The notes below the pieces were generated by a model. That model searched no databases, was not told the origin of the DNA, and saw only the letters and a list, made by a program, of their open reading frames with translations. Shown here one piece after another: positions 8,010 to 16,682 of a stretch of DNA of 64,000 nucleotides. The DNA comes from Desulfoluna spongiiphila. GTDB lineage: Bacteria > Desulfobacterota > Desulfobacteria > Desulfobacterales > Desulfolunaceae. The DNA is taken from positions 42,369 to 106,368 of the forward strand of contig NZ_FMUX01000023.1 in assembly GCF_900101345.1 (NCBI RefSeq). Reading direction: 5' to 3'. The position numbers and the translations under genes are program-made. Numbering within the stretch: position 1 is the stretch's first letter; every line of letters begins with the position of its first letter.

Positions 8010-8046
8010 TGTCATTGCAAAATGATCCGTTCATAATGAAATGTCA
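8010..8046 (-). promoter_or_regulatory. Imperfect palindrome, candidate metal-responsive operator
   Basis: TGTCATTGCAAAATGAT-ccgtt-CATAATGAAATGTCA is an AT-rich imperfect inverted repeat about 110 bp upstream of the lipoprotein-znuA operon. Zur and Fur operators have this general form and position. The half-sites are not exact, so the call is tentative. Confidence 0.3.
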
Positions 8047-8104
8047 ACAGAAAGTCACTGCAGAGAAATGATGGGAAAAAGGAAGGAAAACAAGAAGGGG
8101 TGGA

Positions 8105-8131
8105 GGGGAGCCCGCGGCCAGGGGGCTCCCC
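8105..8131 (-). terminator. Terminator of the ato operon
   Basis: GGGGAGCCC-9 nt-GGGCTCCCC is a perfect 9-bp stem. On the minus strand it lies about 40 bp after the atoA stop and is followed by pyrimidine-rich sequence rather than a clean T-run. Confidence 0.5.
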
Positions 8132-8168
8132 CGATTTCAGAGACCTACCGGTGGGAGAGTAGGAGTCC

Positions 8169-8831
8169 TCAGATCATGGACCCCACGGTATCCGGGACCA
8201 TCAGCACGGCTTCGGTCTTGGCGAGGACCTCTTCCACGCTGACCCCCGGAGCGGTCTCTTTGAGCAGGAGGCCACCTTCGATGACCTCCATGACGGCCAG
8301 TTCCGTAACAATAAGGTTGGCTTCCCGGACGGCTGTGAGGGGCAGGTTGCAGCGCATGAGGATTTTGGATTCCCCTTTCCGGTTTGTGTGATCCGTTGCG
8401 ATAATCACCTTCTTCGCCCCGGTGCACAGATCCATGGCGCCCCCCATGCCCGGCACCATTTTTCCGGGAATGATGTAGTTTGCGATGTTGCCCTCCTGGT
8501 CCACCTCCAGGGTCCCCAGGACCGTGGCGTCGATGTGACCGCCCCGGATGATGCCGAAGGAGGTGGCGCTGTCGAAAAAGCACCCCCCCGGCAAGATGGT
8601 AACAGGCTGGTTCCCGGCGTTGATGAGATCCGGGTCCGCCTCCCCTTCCGCGGGCGCCGGTCCGATACCGATGAACCCGTTTTCGGATTGAAGCAGCACC
8701 TCCACCCCCTCGGGGATAAAGTTGGCCACGAGGGTCGGCATGCCGATACCCAGGTTCACGATGTCGCCATCCTTGAACTCCCGGGCGATGCGCCGCGCAA
8801 TCAGTTCTCTGCCTGTTGGTTTATCAGCCAT
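8169..8831 (-). CDS. atoA: 3-oxoacid CoA-transferase, subunit B
   Basis: The beta subunit of a family I CoA transferase, which moves CoA between acetoacetate or short-chain acids and acetyl- or succinyl-CoA. It has 220 residues, typical for the subunit. The catalytic glutamate lies in the SENG motif (Glu50), and a NLGIGMPTLV block precedes it. The start at 8831 has a GGTGG site and overlaps the end of atoD by 8 bp, which implies coupled translation. Together with atoD, atoE and the AtoS/AtoC-like pair it forms a short-chain fatty-acid uptake and activation unit. The substrate range cannot be read from the sequence. Confidence 0.93.
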   Translation of the reverse strand: MADKPTGRELIARRIAREFKDGDIVNLGIGMPTLVANFIPEGVEVLLQSENGFIGIGPAPAEGEADPDLINAGNQPVTILPGGCFFDSATSFGIIRGGHIDATVLGTLEVDQEGNIANYIIPGKMVPGMGGAMDLCTGAKKVIIATDHTNRKGESKILMRCNLPLTAVREANLIVTELAVMEVIEGGLLLKETAPGVSVEEVLAKTEAVLMVPDTVGSMI

Positions 8832-9489
8832 TTTCCACCTCCCCTGCCTGCACAACGGCATCCACAAAAATTCCAGGAAGCATCACATGGTCGGGATCCA
8901 TGGTCCCTGTGTCCTCAATGTGCTCGGCTTCCACAACAACGTACTCACAGGCCATGGCCATCAGGGGGTTAAAGTTCTGGGCTGATTTGCGGAATATCAC
9001 GTTCCCGGCCCGATCCGCCCTGTGCGCTTTGATGAGGGCGACGTCCCCTTTGATGGGGGGCTCCAGCAGATAGGCCCGCCCGTCCACAACAATCGTCTCT
9101 TTTCCTTTTTCCACCTCGGTGCCCACCCCCGTGGGGGTAAGGATCCCGCCAAGGCCGACTCCGGCCGCACGGATCCGCTCGGCCAGGGTGCCCTGGGGCA
9201 CGAGGATGGCCTCAATGCGCCCTTCGGTCATGGCCTTGCCGAACTCGGGGTTAAGCCCCACATGGGAAGCGTAAAAGGTTTTCACCGACCCCTGGCGCAC
9301 GAACTTGCCCGCCCCTTTCCCGGGAACGCCGGCATCATTGCAGACGATGGTCAGGCCCGTCAGGTCCTTGGCCACCACCGCGTCCACGAGCAGCTCAGGG
9401 GTGCCGACGGTCATAAACCCGCCCAGCATGATCACATCATCGTTTTTTATGCTCCGGACCGCCTGGTCCAGCGTCTTTACCTTGTTCAT
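8824..9489 (-). CDS. atoD: 3-oxoacid CoA-transferase, subunit A
   Basis: The alpha subunit of the same family I CoA transferase, 221 residues. The N-terminal oxyanion-loop region reads GGFMTVGTPE where most relatives have a GGFGLCGIP-like sequence, so it is somewhat divergent. The rest (VCNDAG, GSVKTFYASHVGLNPE, ADRAGNVIFRKSAQNFNP) is clear family sequence. It overlaps atoA by 8 bp and follows atoE by about 50 bp on the minus strand. Confidence 0.92.
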   Translation of the reverse strand: MNKVKTLDQAVRSIKNDDVIMLGGFMTVGTPELLVDAVVAKDLTGLTIVCNDAGVPGKGAGKFVRQGSVKTFYASHVGLNPEFGKAMTEGRIEAILVPQGTLAERIRAAGVGLGGILTPTGVGTEVEKGKETIVVDGRAYLLEPPIKGDVALIKAHRADRAGNVIFRKSAQNFNPLMAMACEYVVVEAEHIEDTGTMDPDHVMLPGIFVDAVVQAGEVENG

Positions 9490-9538
9490 ATATGCCTCCG
9501 AAGGCCGTTTAATATATCCTGTAGATCCTGAAGATTGG

Positions 9539-10867
9539 TTAAAGAAGCATCAGCACCGCCGAGGTGACGAAACCTCCCCAGAGCAGGGCCACGGTGCAGT
9601 AGCCCATGATATCCCGGATGGTGAGCCCGGCGATCCCGAGGAGGGGCAGGGCCCAGAAAGGCTGAATCATGTTGGTCCAGGCATCGCCCCAGGCAATGGC
9701 CATGGCCGCCTTGCCAAGGGGAACCCCCAGCTCCTGGGCCGCAGGCATCACAATGGGACCCTGTACGGCCCACTGCCCGCCGCCGGAAGGCACGAAGAAG
9801 TTGACGATCCCTGCGGAAAGGTAGGTAAAAAACGGAAAGGTGGTTACGGTGGAGACCTCCACAAACCACTGAGAGATTGCGGCAGCAAGGCCTGAATGGA
9901 CCATCATCCCCATGATGCCCGCATAAAGGGGAAACTGCAGCACGATGCCGCCGGTGTTTTTAATGGCGTCGTTCATTACCCGAAGGTAGTTGGCAGGTGT
10001 CTTGTGAAGGATGATGCCTGCAAACAGAAAGATAAGGTTCACGCTGTTGAGGCCCAGCTTGCCGCCGGTGACGAAGTAGTAGATGATGTACCCGAAGCCC
10101 ATGGCGCCAAGAAGCATGGAGATCACCATGGAGTTCTCCAGCCGTTCGGCCGGGGTCATCTCGGAACGGGGCTTTTGAGGTGCCTCCTCGTGCTCATCGG
10201 CAAACAGCGCGGGATCAGCTTCCACCACATCCTCGGCCTTGGGCATCATCATGCGGTTGATGATGGGAAGGGAGACAAGAAGGATCACACAAATCAGAAG
10301 GCTCTGCCAGGCAAAGATTGTCTCGGACACAGGAATTTGCGTGCCACCTGTAATCGCTGCCATGAAGCCTTTGGCATCGGCCACCTTAAGGGGGATGGAC
10401 CCGGAGAGTCCCGCGTGCCAGATAATAAAACCCGTATAGGCCGATGCCACGAGAAGGCCGTAGTGGATTCCCTTGACCTTCTTGACCATCTCCCGGGCAA
10501 GGAGCGCTCCCACGATCAAGCCGAAGCCCCAGTTCACCCAGCAGGCCACAAGGGCCACGAAGGTGGTGACGCCGATGGCCTGGGACGGTGTCTTGGCCAC
10601 CCCGGCGATGGCCTTTAGAAAGGACTCCACCACCTGGGTTCGGGCCAGGGTGTGTCCGGTGACGAGCACCAGCACCATCTGCATGGCAAAGGCGAGAAGC
10701 TTCCAGAACCCCTCACCCCAGTATTTCACCATGGAAACCGGCGATTGACCTTGAAAGATCATGCCGAAAATAAAAACGAGAAAGGTCAGGATAGCGGCAA
10801 AAAGAAACGCATCCGGCAACCAGCGACGGACAATTCTGCTGAAAAAGGCAGCGAGACCTCGTATCAT
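9539..10867 (-). CDS. atoE: AtoE-family short-chain fatty acid transporter
   Basis: An integral inner-membrane carrier of the AtoE/TIGR00366 family, predicted to import acetoacetate or short-chain fatty acids. The 442-residue product has about ten to twelve hydrophobic helices, with a charged cytoplasmic loop near the middle (around EADPALFADEHEEAPQKP). The C-terminal NFFVPSGGGQWAVQGP motif is characteristic of the family. The ATG at 10867 has a GGAGG site; an upstream in-frame start lies too near the promoter. It is the first gene of atoE-atoD-atoA. The sigma-54 element at 10958-10974 and the palindrome at 11082-11100 point to activation by the adjacent NtrC-type regulator. Confidence 0.9.
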   Translation of the reverse strand: MIRGLAAFFSRIVRRWLPDAFLFAAILTFLVFIFGMIFQGQSPVSMVKYWGEGFWKLLAFAMQMVLVLVTGHTLARTQVVESFLKAIAGVAKTPSQAIGVTTFVALVACWVNWGFGLIVGALLAREMVKKVKGIHYGLLVASAYTGFIIWHAGLSGSIPLKVADAKGFMAAITGGTQIPVSETIFAWQSLLICVILLVSLPIINRMMMPKAEDVVEADPALFADEHEEAPQKPRSEMTPAERLENSMVISMLLGAMGFGYIIYYFVTGGKLGLNSVNLIFLFAGIILHKTPANYLRVMNDAIKNTGGIVLQFPLYAGIMGMMVHSGLAAAISQWFVEVSTVTTFPFFTYLSAGIVNFFVPSGGGQWAVQGPIVMPAAQELGVPLGKAAMAIAWGDAWTNMIQPFWALPLLGIAGLTIRDIMGYCTVALLWGGFVTSAVLMLL

Positions 10868-10957
10868 AGTGATTCCTCCCTTGTTGTGGCGCAACCCGAA
10901 ACACCCTTGTCACGGCACCGCACCCACAGTTAAACCCAACGCATTCCATTAGGAATT

Positions 10958-10974
10958 AGCACCAAGCATGCCAA
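10958..10974 (-). promoter_or_regulatory. Sigma-54 promoter of the ato operon
   Basis: TTGGCATGCTTGGTGCT on the minus strand matches YTGGCACG-N4-TTGCW with correct spacing of the GG and GC dinucleotides. The start site would be near 10947, about 80 nt before atoE. Confidence 0.7.
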
Positions 10975-11081
10975 GGAACAGACATCGACCGCAATGCGCT
11001 TATTTTGTTACCGATCCGAAGAAAAACCCACAAATCAATCGGGATAATACGTCAAAAAGGTGTGCAAAGTTCGGGAGGAGG

Positions 11082-11100
11082 CTGTGTAAGGTTTACACAG
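11082..11100. promoter_or_regulatory. Perfect palindrome, candidate enhancer for the AtoC-like activator
   Basis: CTGTGTAAGGTTTACACAG is a perfect 8-bp inverted repeat with a 3-nt centre. It lies about 110-130 bp upstream of the sigma-54 promoter, the usual distance for an NtrC-family upstream activating site. Confidence 0.5.
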
Positions 11101-11137
11101 AGATCAGAGACAATTCGAGGTCAAAGGGGAAAGGGGT

Positions 11138-12517
11138 TCAGCGTTGGCTTAATCCATATTTATCAATTTTATAAATCAGGGCCTTGCGGCTCATTTTTAG
11201 TACTTCCGCCGTTTTCACGCGGTTCCACCCGGTGTCGTCCAGGGCGCTTTGCAGAATATCCGCTTCCACGGCCTCCATCATCTCTTTGAGGGAGCCTCCC
11301 CGGTCCTGGTTCACCCGGGTTACGGCGCGGGGCTGAATCCCCTGGAGAGATACGGGCAGGTCTTCGGTCATGATCACGCCCCCCTGCCCCATGACAACGG
11401 CGCGTTCCACGGCATTTTCAAGCTCCCGGACATTGCCGGGCCAGGCGTAGGCCGTGAGCTGCTTCAGGGCTTCATGGGAGATCTGCTGCACCTGCTTTCC
11501 CATCTCTTTGTTGCAGCGGGCAATGAAGTGGTCCACCAGCAAAGGGATGTCCTCCCGGCGATCACGCAACGGGGGAATTTCCAGCTGAACCACGTTCAGG
11601 CGGTAGTAGAGATCCTCCCGAAAGCTCCCCTGGCGGATGGCCTCGGAGAGGTCCTTGTTGGAGGCTGCGATCACCCGGACATCGGCGGCAAGGGTCCGGG
11701 TCCCTCCCACACGCTGAAAGGTCCGGTCCTGAAGAACCCGTAAAAGTTTCGCTTGAAGGTTCGGGCTCATCTCACTGATTTCGTCGAGAAAAATCGTTCC
11801 ACCGGCAGCCAGTTCGAACTTTCCGGGGTGGTGGTTCATGGCCCCTGTAAAGGAGCCCTTTTCATGGCCGAACAGCTCACTTTCAAGGAGCCCTTCGGGA
11901 ATGGCGGCACAGTTAAGGTTCACCAGGGGCCCCTGGCTCCGTCGGCTGTTGTAGTGAATGGCCCGGGCCACAAGCTCTTTTCCGGTTCCGCTCTCGCCCT
12001 GGATCAGCACGGTGGAGTTGGTGGGAGCCACCCGGCCGATGCCCTTGAACACCTCCTGCATGCCGGCGGATTTTCCGATGATGTTGTTGATGGAAAAGCG
12101 GGTCCTCACCACCCGCCTCAGGTCTTCCACCTCGCGGGTCAGGCTCTGGATTTCAAGGGCGCGCTTGACATTGACGATGATCTCCTCATTGTTGAAGGGC
12201 TTGGAGATGTAATTGTATGCCCCCAGCTTCATGGCTTCCACGGCGGTGTCCACCCCGGCAAAGGCGGTGGTCATGATCACAGGCACCTCGGGCCAGGTGT
12301 CCCGCATGATGCGAACCGCCTCCATGCCGTCCATCACCGGCATGCGGATGTCCATGAGGACCAGGTCCACCGGTTCAGCCTCCATGCATGCCAGGGCATC
12401 CTTGCCGTTCTCCGCCTGAACACAGATAAACCCTTCCATTTTAAGTACCTCGGAAAGAAGAATCCGGACATGGGACTCATCGTCCACCACCAGCACGCGC
12501 ATTTTCTTAGTTCCCAT
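11138..12517 (-). CDS. AtoC/NtrC-type sigma-54 response regulator
   Basis: 459 residues: receiver domain (about 6-120) with phospho-acceptor Asp56 and Lys106, AAA+ domain with Walker A GESGTGKE (174-181), and a C-terminal Fis-type helix-turn-helix ending in KMSRKALIYKIDKYGL. The sigma-54 contact loop reads GSFTGA (221-226), a one-residue variant of GAFTGA. The chosen ATG overlaps the kinase gene by 11 bp; an ATG at 12502 is possible, while longer extensions run inside the kinase gene. It probably activates the divergently unrelated but adjacent atoEDA operon through the site at 11082. Confidence 0.9.
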   Translation of the reverse strand: MGTKKMRVLVVDDESHVRILLSEVLKMEGFICVQAENGKDALACMEAEPVDLVLMDIRMPVMDGMEAVRIMRDTWPEVPVIMTTAFAGVDTAVEAMKLGAYNYISKPFNNEEIIVNVKRALEIQSLTREVEDLRRVVRTRFSINNIIGKSAGMQEVFKGIGRVAPTNSTVLIQGESGTGKELVARAIHYNSRRSQGPLVNLNCAAIPEGLLESELFGHEKGSFTGAMNHHPGKFELAAGGTIFLDEISEMSPNLQAKLLRVLQDRTFQRVGGTRTLAADVRVIAASNKDLSEAIRQGSFREDLYYRLNVVQLEIPPLRDRREDIPLLVDHFIARCNKEMGKQVQQISHEALKQLTAYAWPGNVRELENAVERAVVMGQGGVIMTEDLPVSLQGIQPRAVTRVNQDRGGSLKEMMEAVEADILQSALDDTGWNRVKTAEVLKMSRKALIYKIDKYGLSQR

Positions 12518-13997
12518 CCCCATCCCCTTCAGGCTTTGCCGGTAAAACCACCCGAAAACGTGTCCCCTCTCCCAGGCGGCTCTCCACCTCCACCACCCCG
12601 TGATGAAGATCAATGATCTTCTGAACAACTGCAAGACCCAGGCCAGTTCCGTTGTCCCGGGTCGTAAAAAAGGGATCAAACAGACGCGCAACCTGTGCGG
12701 GTTCGATGCCCTTGCCGTCATCTTCCACCACAACGGCCACCCCACGGTCCAAGGCCATGCTCTCCACGCGAATGTGCCCCCCGTTTTCAACGGCCTGTAC
12801 CGCGTTGATCAGGATGTTCAGGAAGACCTGCTTGATCTGTTCCTGGTCCACCACCACCCGGGGCAGGTCTTCTCCGTAGTCCATCACGATCTGCACATGC
12901 TGCCGGGTGGCGTTGAGATTCACGAGAAGCAGGGTATCGGCAAGAATCCCGTTGATGTCCACGGCCAGCTTCAGGGAATCGGAGGGGCGCGCATAGTAGA
13001 GGAGCTCCCTTACCATCTTGTTCAGGCGATCCACCTCTGCGATGACGATGGACGTGTATTTGCGCCGGACGTCTTCCGGTTCCATGCCGGTTTCGATGAG
13101 CTGGACAAAGCCTTTGATGGAGGTCATGGGGTTTCGGATTTCATGGGCCACGCCCGCTGCTATTTCCCCTAAGGCGGCCAGGCGATCTGTCCTCTGCATC
13201 TGCTCCTCAAGGCGCCGCCTCGACTCCAGGACTTCGGCAAACTCATTGACCGACACGGCTATCTCGCCGAGCTCACCTCCCATGGGGGCAATGCGGTGGG
13301 TGACATCGGTTTCGATGGCTTTTATGCCGCGCTTGATCTCCCGGATCCTGAGTCCCACGGCGTGGGCAATAAACGCGGTACCGGCAAAGGAAAAGACAAT
13401 CCCTGCGGCAATGGCGACATAGAATCGGTAAAGCATCTTGCGGATCTGGTCGTTGATGTCGTCCATCAACTCGTTGGACCAGATGTACCCGATCACCTCC
13501 CCGTCCCTGTTGATGGGATACATGCAGTTCATGATCTCGCCACGGACCAGCCCTGCGGTCTGCACCCTCGGCATTCCCGTGGCCATGACAAACCGCCCCT
13601 TATGATCCGCGCTGATGCTCTGGCCCACCTTATGCCCTAAGGTCTCACTGGGACCGTAGGTGATGATGGCATCCAGGCTTCGGGAGTAATACCCCACCCC
13701 CACCCCCGGTTCCGAAAGGGCAACCCGGTCTGTAACGGCCCGTAACCGTCGGTTCAGTGCACCGATGCGGGCCTCCCGGGAAGCCCCGGCAAGACCCTCA
13801 CTGTCCAGAATCTCGTCAAAGGTGCCCACCAGGACGGAGTCCAGCACACGGGCCAATGCGAACAGCTTGCGCTGTTTTTCCTGGAGCAGGGCGTACTCCG
13901 CCTCACGCATCAGGATAAAGCCGGTACCGATGGAAGAGATCGCAATGATAAGGGAGATAAAGATAAATATGAAAATCCGGATGGGTATACGTCTCAT
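12507..13997 (-). CDS. AtoS-like membrane sensor histidine kinase
   Basis: 496 residues. Two transmembrane segments (about 8-28 and 191-213) enclose a periplasmic sensor domain; a HAMP linker, the HisKA motif VAHEIRNP (His285) and a HATPase domain with DDGKGI and GTGLGLAVV follow. It should phosphorylate the overlapping response regulator. The ligand is unknown; acetoacetate or a short-chain acid is inferred from the ato genes. An upstream 236-bp gap to the next gene shows no clear promoter. Confidence 0.9.
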   Translation of the reverse strand: MRRIPIRIFIFIFISLIIAISSIGTGFILMREAEYALLQEKQRKLFALARVLDSVLVGTFDEILDSEGLAGASREARIGALNRRLRAVTDRVALSEPGVGVGYYSRSLDAIITYGPSETLGHKVGQSISADHKGRFVMATGMPRVQTAGLVRGEIMNCMYPINRDGEVIGYIWSNELMDDINDQIRKMLYRFYVAIAAGIVFSFAGTAFIAHAVGLRIREIKRGIKAIETDVTHRIAPMGGELGEIAVSVNEFAEVLESRRRLEEQMQRTDRLAALGEIAAGVAHEIRNPMTSIKGFVQLIETGMEPEDVRRKYTSIVIAEVDRLNKMVRELLYYARPSDSLKLAVDINGILADTLLLVNLNATRQHVQIVMDYGEDLPRVVVDQEQIKQVFLNILINAVQAVENGGHIRVESMALDRGVAVVVEDDGKGIEPAQVARLFDPFFTTRDNGTGLGLAVVQKIIDLHHGVVEVESRLGEGTRFRVVLPAKPEGDGDGN

Positions 13998-14233
13998 ACA
14001 AACACAGCCGTTGGGATGATTGGGGGGGTTGCCGTTTGGGACGCTTTTGCCGAATGCCGGGTAAAAGGCACCTTCTTTCCATTAAACCCAAGCACCCCGC
14101 CCTTGTAAATATTTTTTACGCCATGGACAAAGATAATAAGTTTCAATGCAATTGGCGTGTTGATTATTTAAAAACACGTTGTTGGAGAGGAGAACAACGG
14201 GGATGGGGAGAAGCGGGTGGGGCATCGCCACGG

Positions 14234-14722
14234 CTAATAGTCCACAAGGTCGCGTTCGATGACCATGGAGGTATCCATGTTTAAGGACAGAAAAAAGCTC
14301 TCTAAATCGACCCGATCTTTTTCACCAAACACCTCAAGGTGGAAATCAAAATCCTTGAGCAATGCATAAAAAGAGTAAAATACAGTTTTTTTTGTATTGA
14401 GGCAGATTCGACATTCACGTTTTATGTTATTAAAATTCGCAAAATGCTGCATGATCATAAAAAAACAGACGGCAGAAAAATAACGGGTTCCTGGGTGCTG
14501 GAATAGGCCAGGGTAGAAACTCATGACATTGATCTTGCCGGCATCATCGTCAAAATTGACGGTTAAAGAGCAAGAAACATCGAAGCCCGTTTCTTTGCTG
14601 TAAACAAAATATTCAAGTTGAGGCCCGTCAATACAATAATTCATACCGTAATGGTCAAAGAAATCAGGCAGGTGAGATGCCATGAAAGCAGAGACCTTGA
14701 CGAATGAGGGGGGGGTGTCCAT
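14234..14722 (-). CDS. AT-rich hypothetical protein
   Basis: A 162-residue protein of no family I recognise. It has a good GGAG site 6 nt before the ATG. The sequence is rich in Phe, Asp and Tyr, has no signal peptide or transmembrane span, and contains two neighbouring cysteines (ECRICLN). Base composition is clearly lower in GC than its neighbours, which suggests recent transfer or relaxed selection. The gene stands alone between the kinase and a divergent region. Its small acidic makeup resembles secretion chaperones only in a general way; no function is assigned. Confidence 0.6.
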   Translation of the reverse strand: MDTPPSFVKVSAFMASHLPDFFDHYGMNYCIDGPQLEYFVYSKETGFDVSCSLTVNFDDDAGKINVMSFYPGLFQHPGTRYFSAVCFFMIMQHFANFNNIKRECRICLNTKKTVFYSFYALLKDFDFHLEVFGEKDRVDLESFFLSLNMDTSMVIERDLVDY

Positions 14723-14938
14723 GGTCGGTCTCCATCTGTATGAGTGGCGAGAAATTTAAAAAAGCCCCCGCCTAATTGATTTGTCTTCTGATTGTTTTTT
14801 AATCGCTACCATCGCACGCCCTTGTTTGTCAATGATACCCGCAAAGAACCAAATAGCAAAGGTATGTCTGCATTTTTCCAAAAAAAGAACGGCCGCACTT
14901 CCCCCATGAAACGCCCATCCATAGAAGGCCCTGCTATA

Positions 14939-14967
14939 TTGACACCCCCCATCAGACCCGGTACGAT
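14939..14967 (+). promoter_or_regulatory. Sigma-70 promoter of the ferredoxin-mnmA operon
   Basis: TTGACA (14939-14944), 17-nt spacer, TACGAT (14962-14967). The predicted start near 14974 gives a leader of about 155 nt. The rest of the 408-bp gap from 14723 holds only short open frames with no ribosome-binding sites or recognisable sequence. Confidence 0.65.
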
Positions 14968-15061
14968 AGAGAGCTTTACAATCAGGGTGCCGCCCGTATT
15001 CCGAGTGCAGAAGGGGTCTGCTGACCATGACCGCCCTTCAAACGTGGCCCGCCCTTAATAA

Positions 15062-15100
15062 GCCGATAAGAACCAAAAAAGGTTCCTCGGCGAGTTTTTT
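15062..15100 (+). terminator. Terminator inside the ferredoxin-mnmA leader
   Basis: GCCGATAAGAACC-AAAAAA-GGTTCCTCGGC followed by GAGTTTTTT. No plus-strand gene lies upstream, because the neighbour is on the minus strand, so this hairpin must either end a small RNA of about 125 nt or attenuate the operon 30 nt further on. Confidence 0.65.
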
Positions 15101-15130
15101 ACCCTGGAACAACCTTCGGAGACCTGACGC

Positions 15131-15556
15131 GTGCAATCAAAAATACTGATCCTTAAATTCCCCAAGGAGGCCTCCCCCGAACCGGTGGTCTGTTACCTTG
15201 CCAGAGACTACGAACTGACCTTTGCCATCCTGCATGCCAACATCTTCCCCCGCCGGGAAGGGATCATGGTCCTGGAGCTGAAGGGGACCCGGGAAAACTT
15301 TAAAAGCGGATTGGAGTACCTCAAGAGCAAGGGCATCAAGGTGAGCCGATCGGATCAGGAGGTAACCCGGGATGAGGCACGCTGTACCCACTGCGGTGCC
15401 TGTACCGCGGTCTGCCCCACCGGGGCCCTTTCCATTGAACGCCCCTCCATGGAAGTGATCTTCGACCTCGAAAAATGCAGTGCCTGTGAACTCTGTGTTC
15501 CCACCTGCCCGTCCCACGCCATGAAGGCCAATCCCAAGGACAAGAATTTTTTCTGA
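15131..15556 (+). CDS. NIL domain-2[4Fe-4S] ferredoxin
   Basis: 141 residues. An N-terminal NIL-type domain (about 1-75) precedes two classical 4Fe-4S motifs: CTHCGACTAVCP (Cys85, 88, 91, 95) and CSACELCVPTCP (Cys116, 119, 122, 126). It starts with GTG behind a GGAGA site. Its stop codon overlaps the start of mnmA (TGATGA), so the two are translationally coupled. NIL-ferredoxins occur next to sulfur-transfer genes in anaerobes; supply of electrons or sulfur to the tRNA-thiolating enzyme is an inference from this arrangement. Confidence 0.88.
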   Translation: MQSKILILKFPKEASPEPVVCYLARDYELTFAILHANIFPRREGIMVLELKGTRENFKSGLEYLKSKGIKVSRSDQEVTRDEARCTHCGACTAVCPTGALSIERPSMEVIFDLEKCSACELCVPTCPSHAMKANPKDKNFF

Positions 15557-16659
15557 TGAACAGTCACACCACGGCCGTCGCGGTAAGCGGCGGCATCGAC
15601 TCCCTGTATGCGGCCTGGCTTCTCAAAAATGCAGGCCACAAGGTGATTGGCATCCATTTTATCACCGGCTATGAGCACAAAGGGCAGCCCAAAGGCGACA
15701 CGAGCCCGTCGCCATGGCTCACCCTCCACTCGGAGAGCTGCCGGGTGGCCATTCCCACCATGAACCATGTGGCGGAGCAGCTCGACATCCCCATCCACAT
15801 CATCGACATCCGGAATCGATTCGAGGCAGAGGTGGTCTCCCATTTTGAAAAGGCGTACAGGGACGGGCTCACCCCCAACCCCTGCCTTCTCTGCAACCCG
15901 ACGGTAAAATTCGGCTACCTTCTGGATGTGGCCGAATCCCTGGGCGCCCGGGACCTTGCCACGGGACATTATGTCCGTACCCGCATCGACGAAGCAGACG
16001 GCCTTCACCTCGTAAAAGGAGAAGACCCTTTCAAGGACCAATCCTATTTCCTGGCCATGGTGCCGCCTGAGCGCCTTGCAAAGGCCGTGTTTCCCTTAGG
16101 AGGCCTGCGCAAGGAGGAAATCAAGAAAGAAGCCGCCCAAAAGGGGCTCACCTCCTTTGCCAAGGGAGAAAGCCAGGACATCTGTTTTATCCAGGACGGC
16201 GACTACAAAGCCTTTCTCCTGTCCCGCCCCGGCTTTGTCATGGAACCGGGCCCCATTGTGACGGAAGACGGCACCGAGGTCGGGCGACACCTGGGCCTCC
16301 ACGGCTTTACCGTGGGCCAGCGGCGGGGCATCAACTGCCCGGGCCCTTACCCGTACTACGTCCTGGCCCTGGAACCCGAGGCGAACCGCCTGGTGGTGGG
16401 AAGAAAAGAGGCCCTGTTGTCCGACGCCTGCACGGTGACCCGTCTCAACTGGATCCGCCCCCCCGCCGGCACCTCCTTTGATGCCGTCTGCAAAATCCGC
16501 TACAGCCACAAAGGGAGCCCCTGCCGCATTGAGCTGGACCCGACAGGAGAGAACGCCACCGTCACCTTCGACGCCCCGCAGTCCGCGGTGACACCGGGCC
16601 AGGGGGCCGCCTTTTATACAGGGGACGAGGTGCTGGGCGGGGGATGGATCTCCCGTTGA
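15556..16659 (+). CDS. mnmA: tRNA-uridine 2-sulfurtransferase MnmA
   Basis: Forms 2-thiouridine at position 34 of Lys, Glu and Gln tRNAs. 367 residues, the normal length. The PP-loop SGGIDS lies at 11-16, the first catalytic region is NPCLLCN (Cys110, Cys113) and the persulfide Cys is in SQDICF (Cys210). A further Cys62 (SESCRV) near the N-terminus may matter if this enzyme carries an Fe-S cluster, as shown for some MnmA proteins. It is fused by overlap to an NIL-ferredoxin gene, an arrangement that fits Fe-S dependent thiolation. The next gene on the strand, mtaB, also thiolates tRNA. Confidence 0.93.
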   Translation: MNSHTTAVAVSGGIDSLYAAWLLKNAGHKVIGIHFITGYEHKGQPKGDTSPSPWLTLHSESCRVAIPTMNHVAEQLDIPIHIIDIRNRFEAEVVSHFEKAYRDGLTPNPCLLCNPTVKFGYLLDVAESLGARDLATGHYVRTRIDEADGLHLVKGEDPFKDQSYFLAMVPPERLAKAVFPLGGLRKEEIKKEAAQKGLTSFAKGESQDICFIQDGDYKAFLLSRPGFVMEPGPIVTEDGTEVGRHLGLHGFTVGQRRGINCPGPYPYYVLALEPEANRLVVGRKEALLSDACTVTRLNWIRPPAGTSFDAVCKIRYSHKGSPCRIELDPTGENATVTFDAPQSAVTPGQGAAFYTGDEVLGGGWISR

Positions 16660-16682
16660 GGATAGCCTAACTCTCAAAAACT

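Noticed and set aside
14756..15058. Short overlapping frames on both strands in the divergent region before the ferredoxin gene
   Set aside because: No ribosome-binding sites, no recognisable sequence, and they cover the promoter and leader signals.
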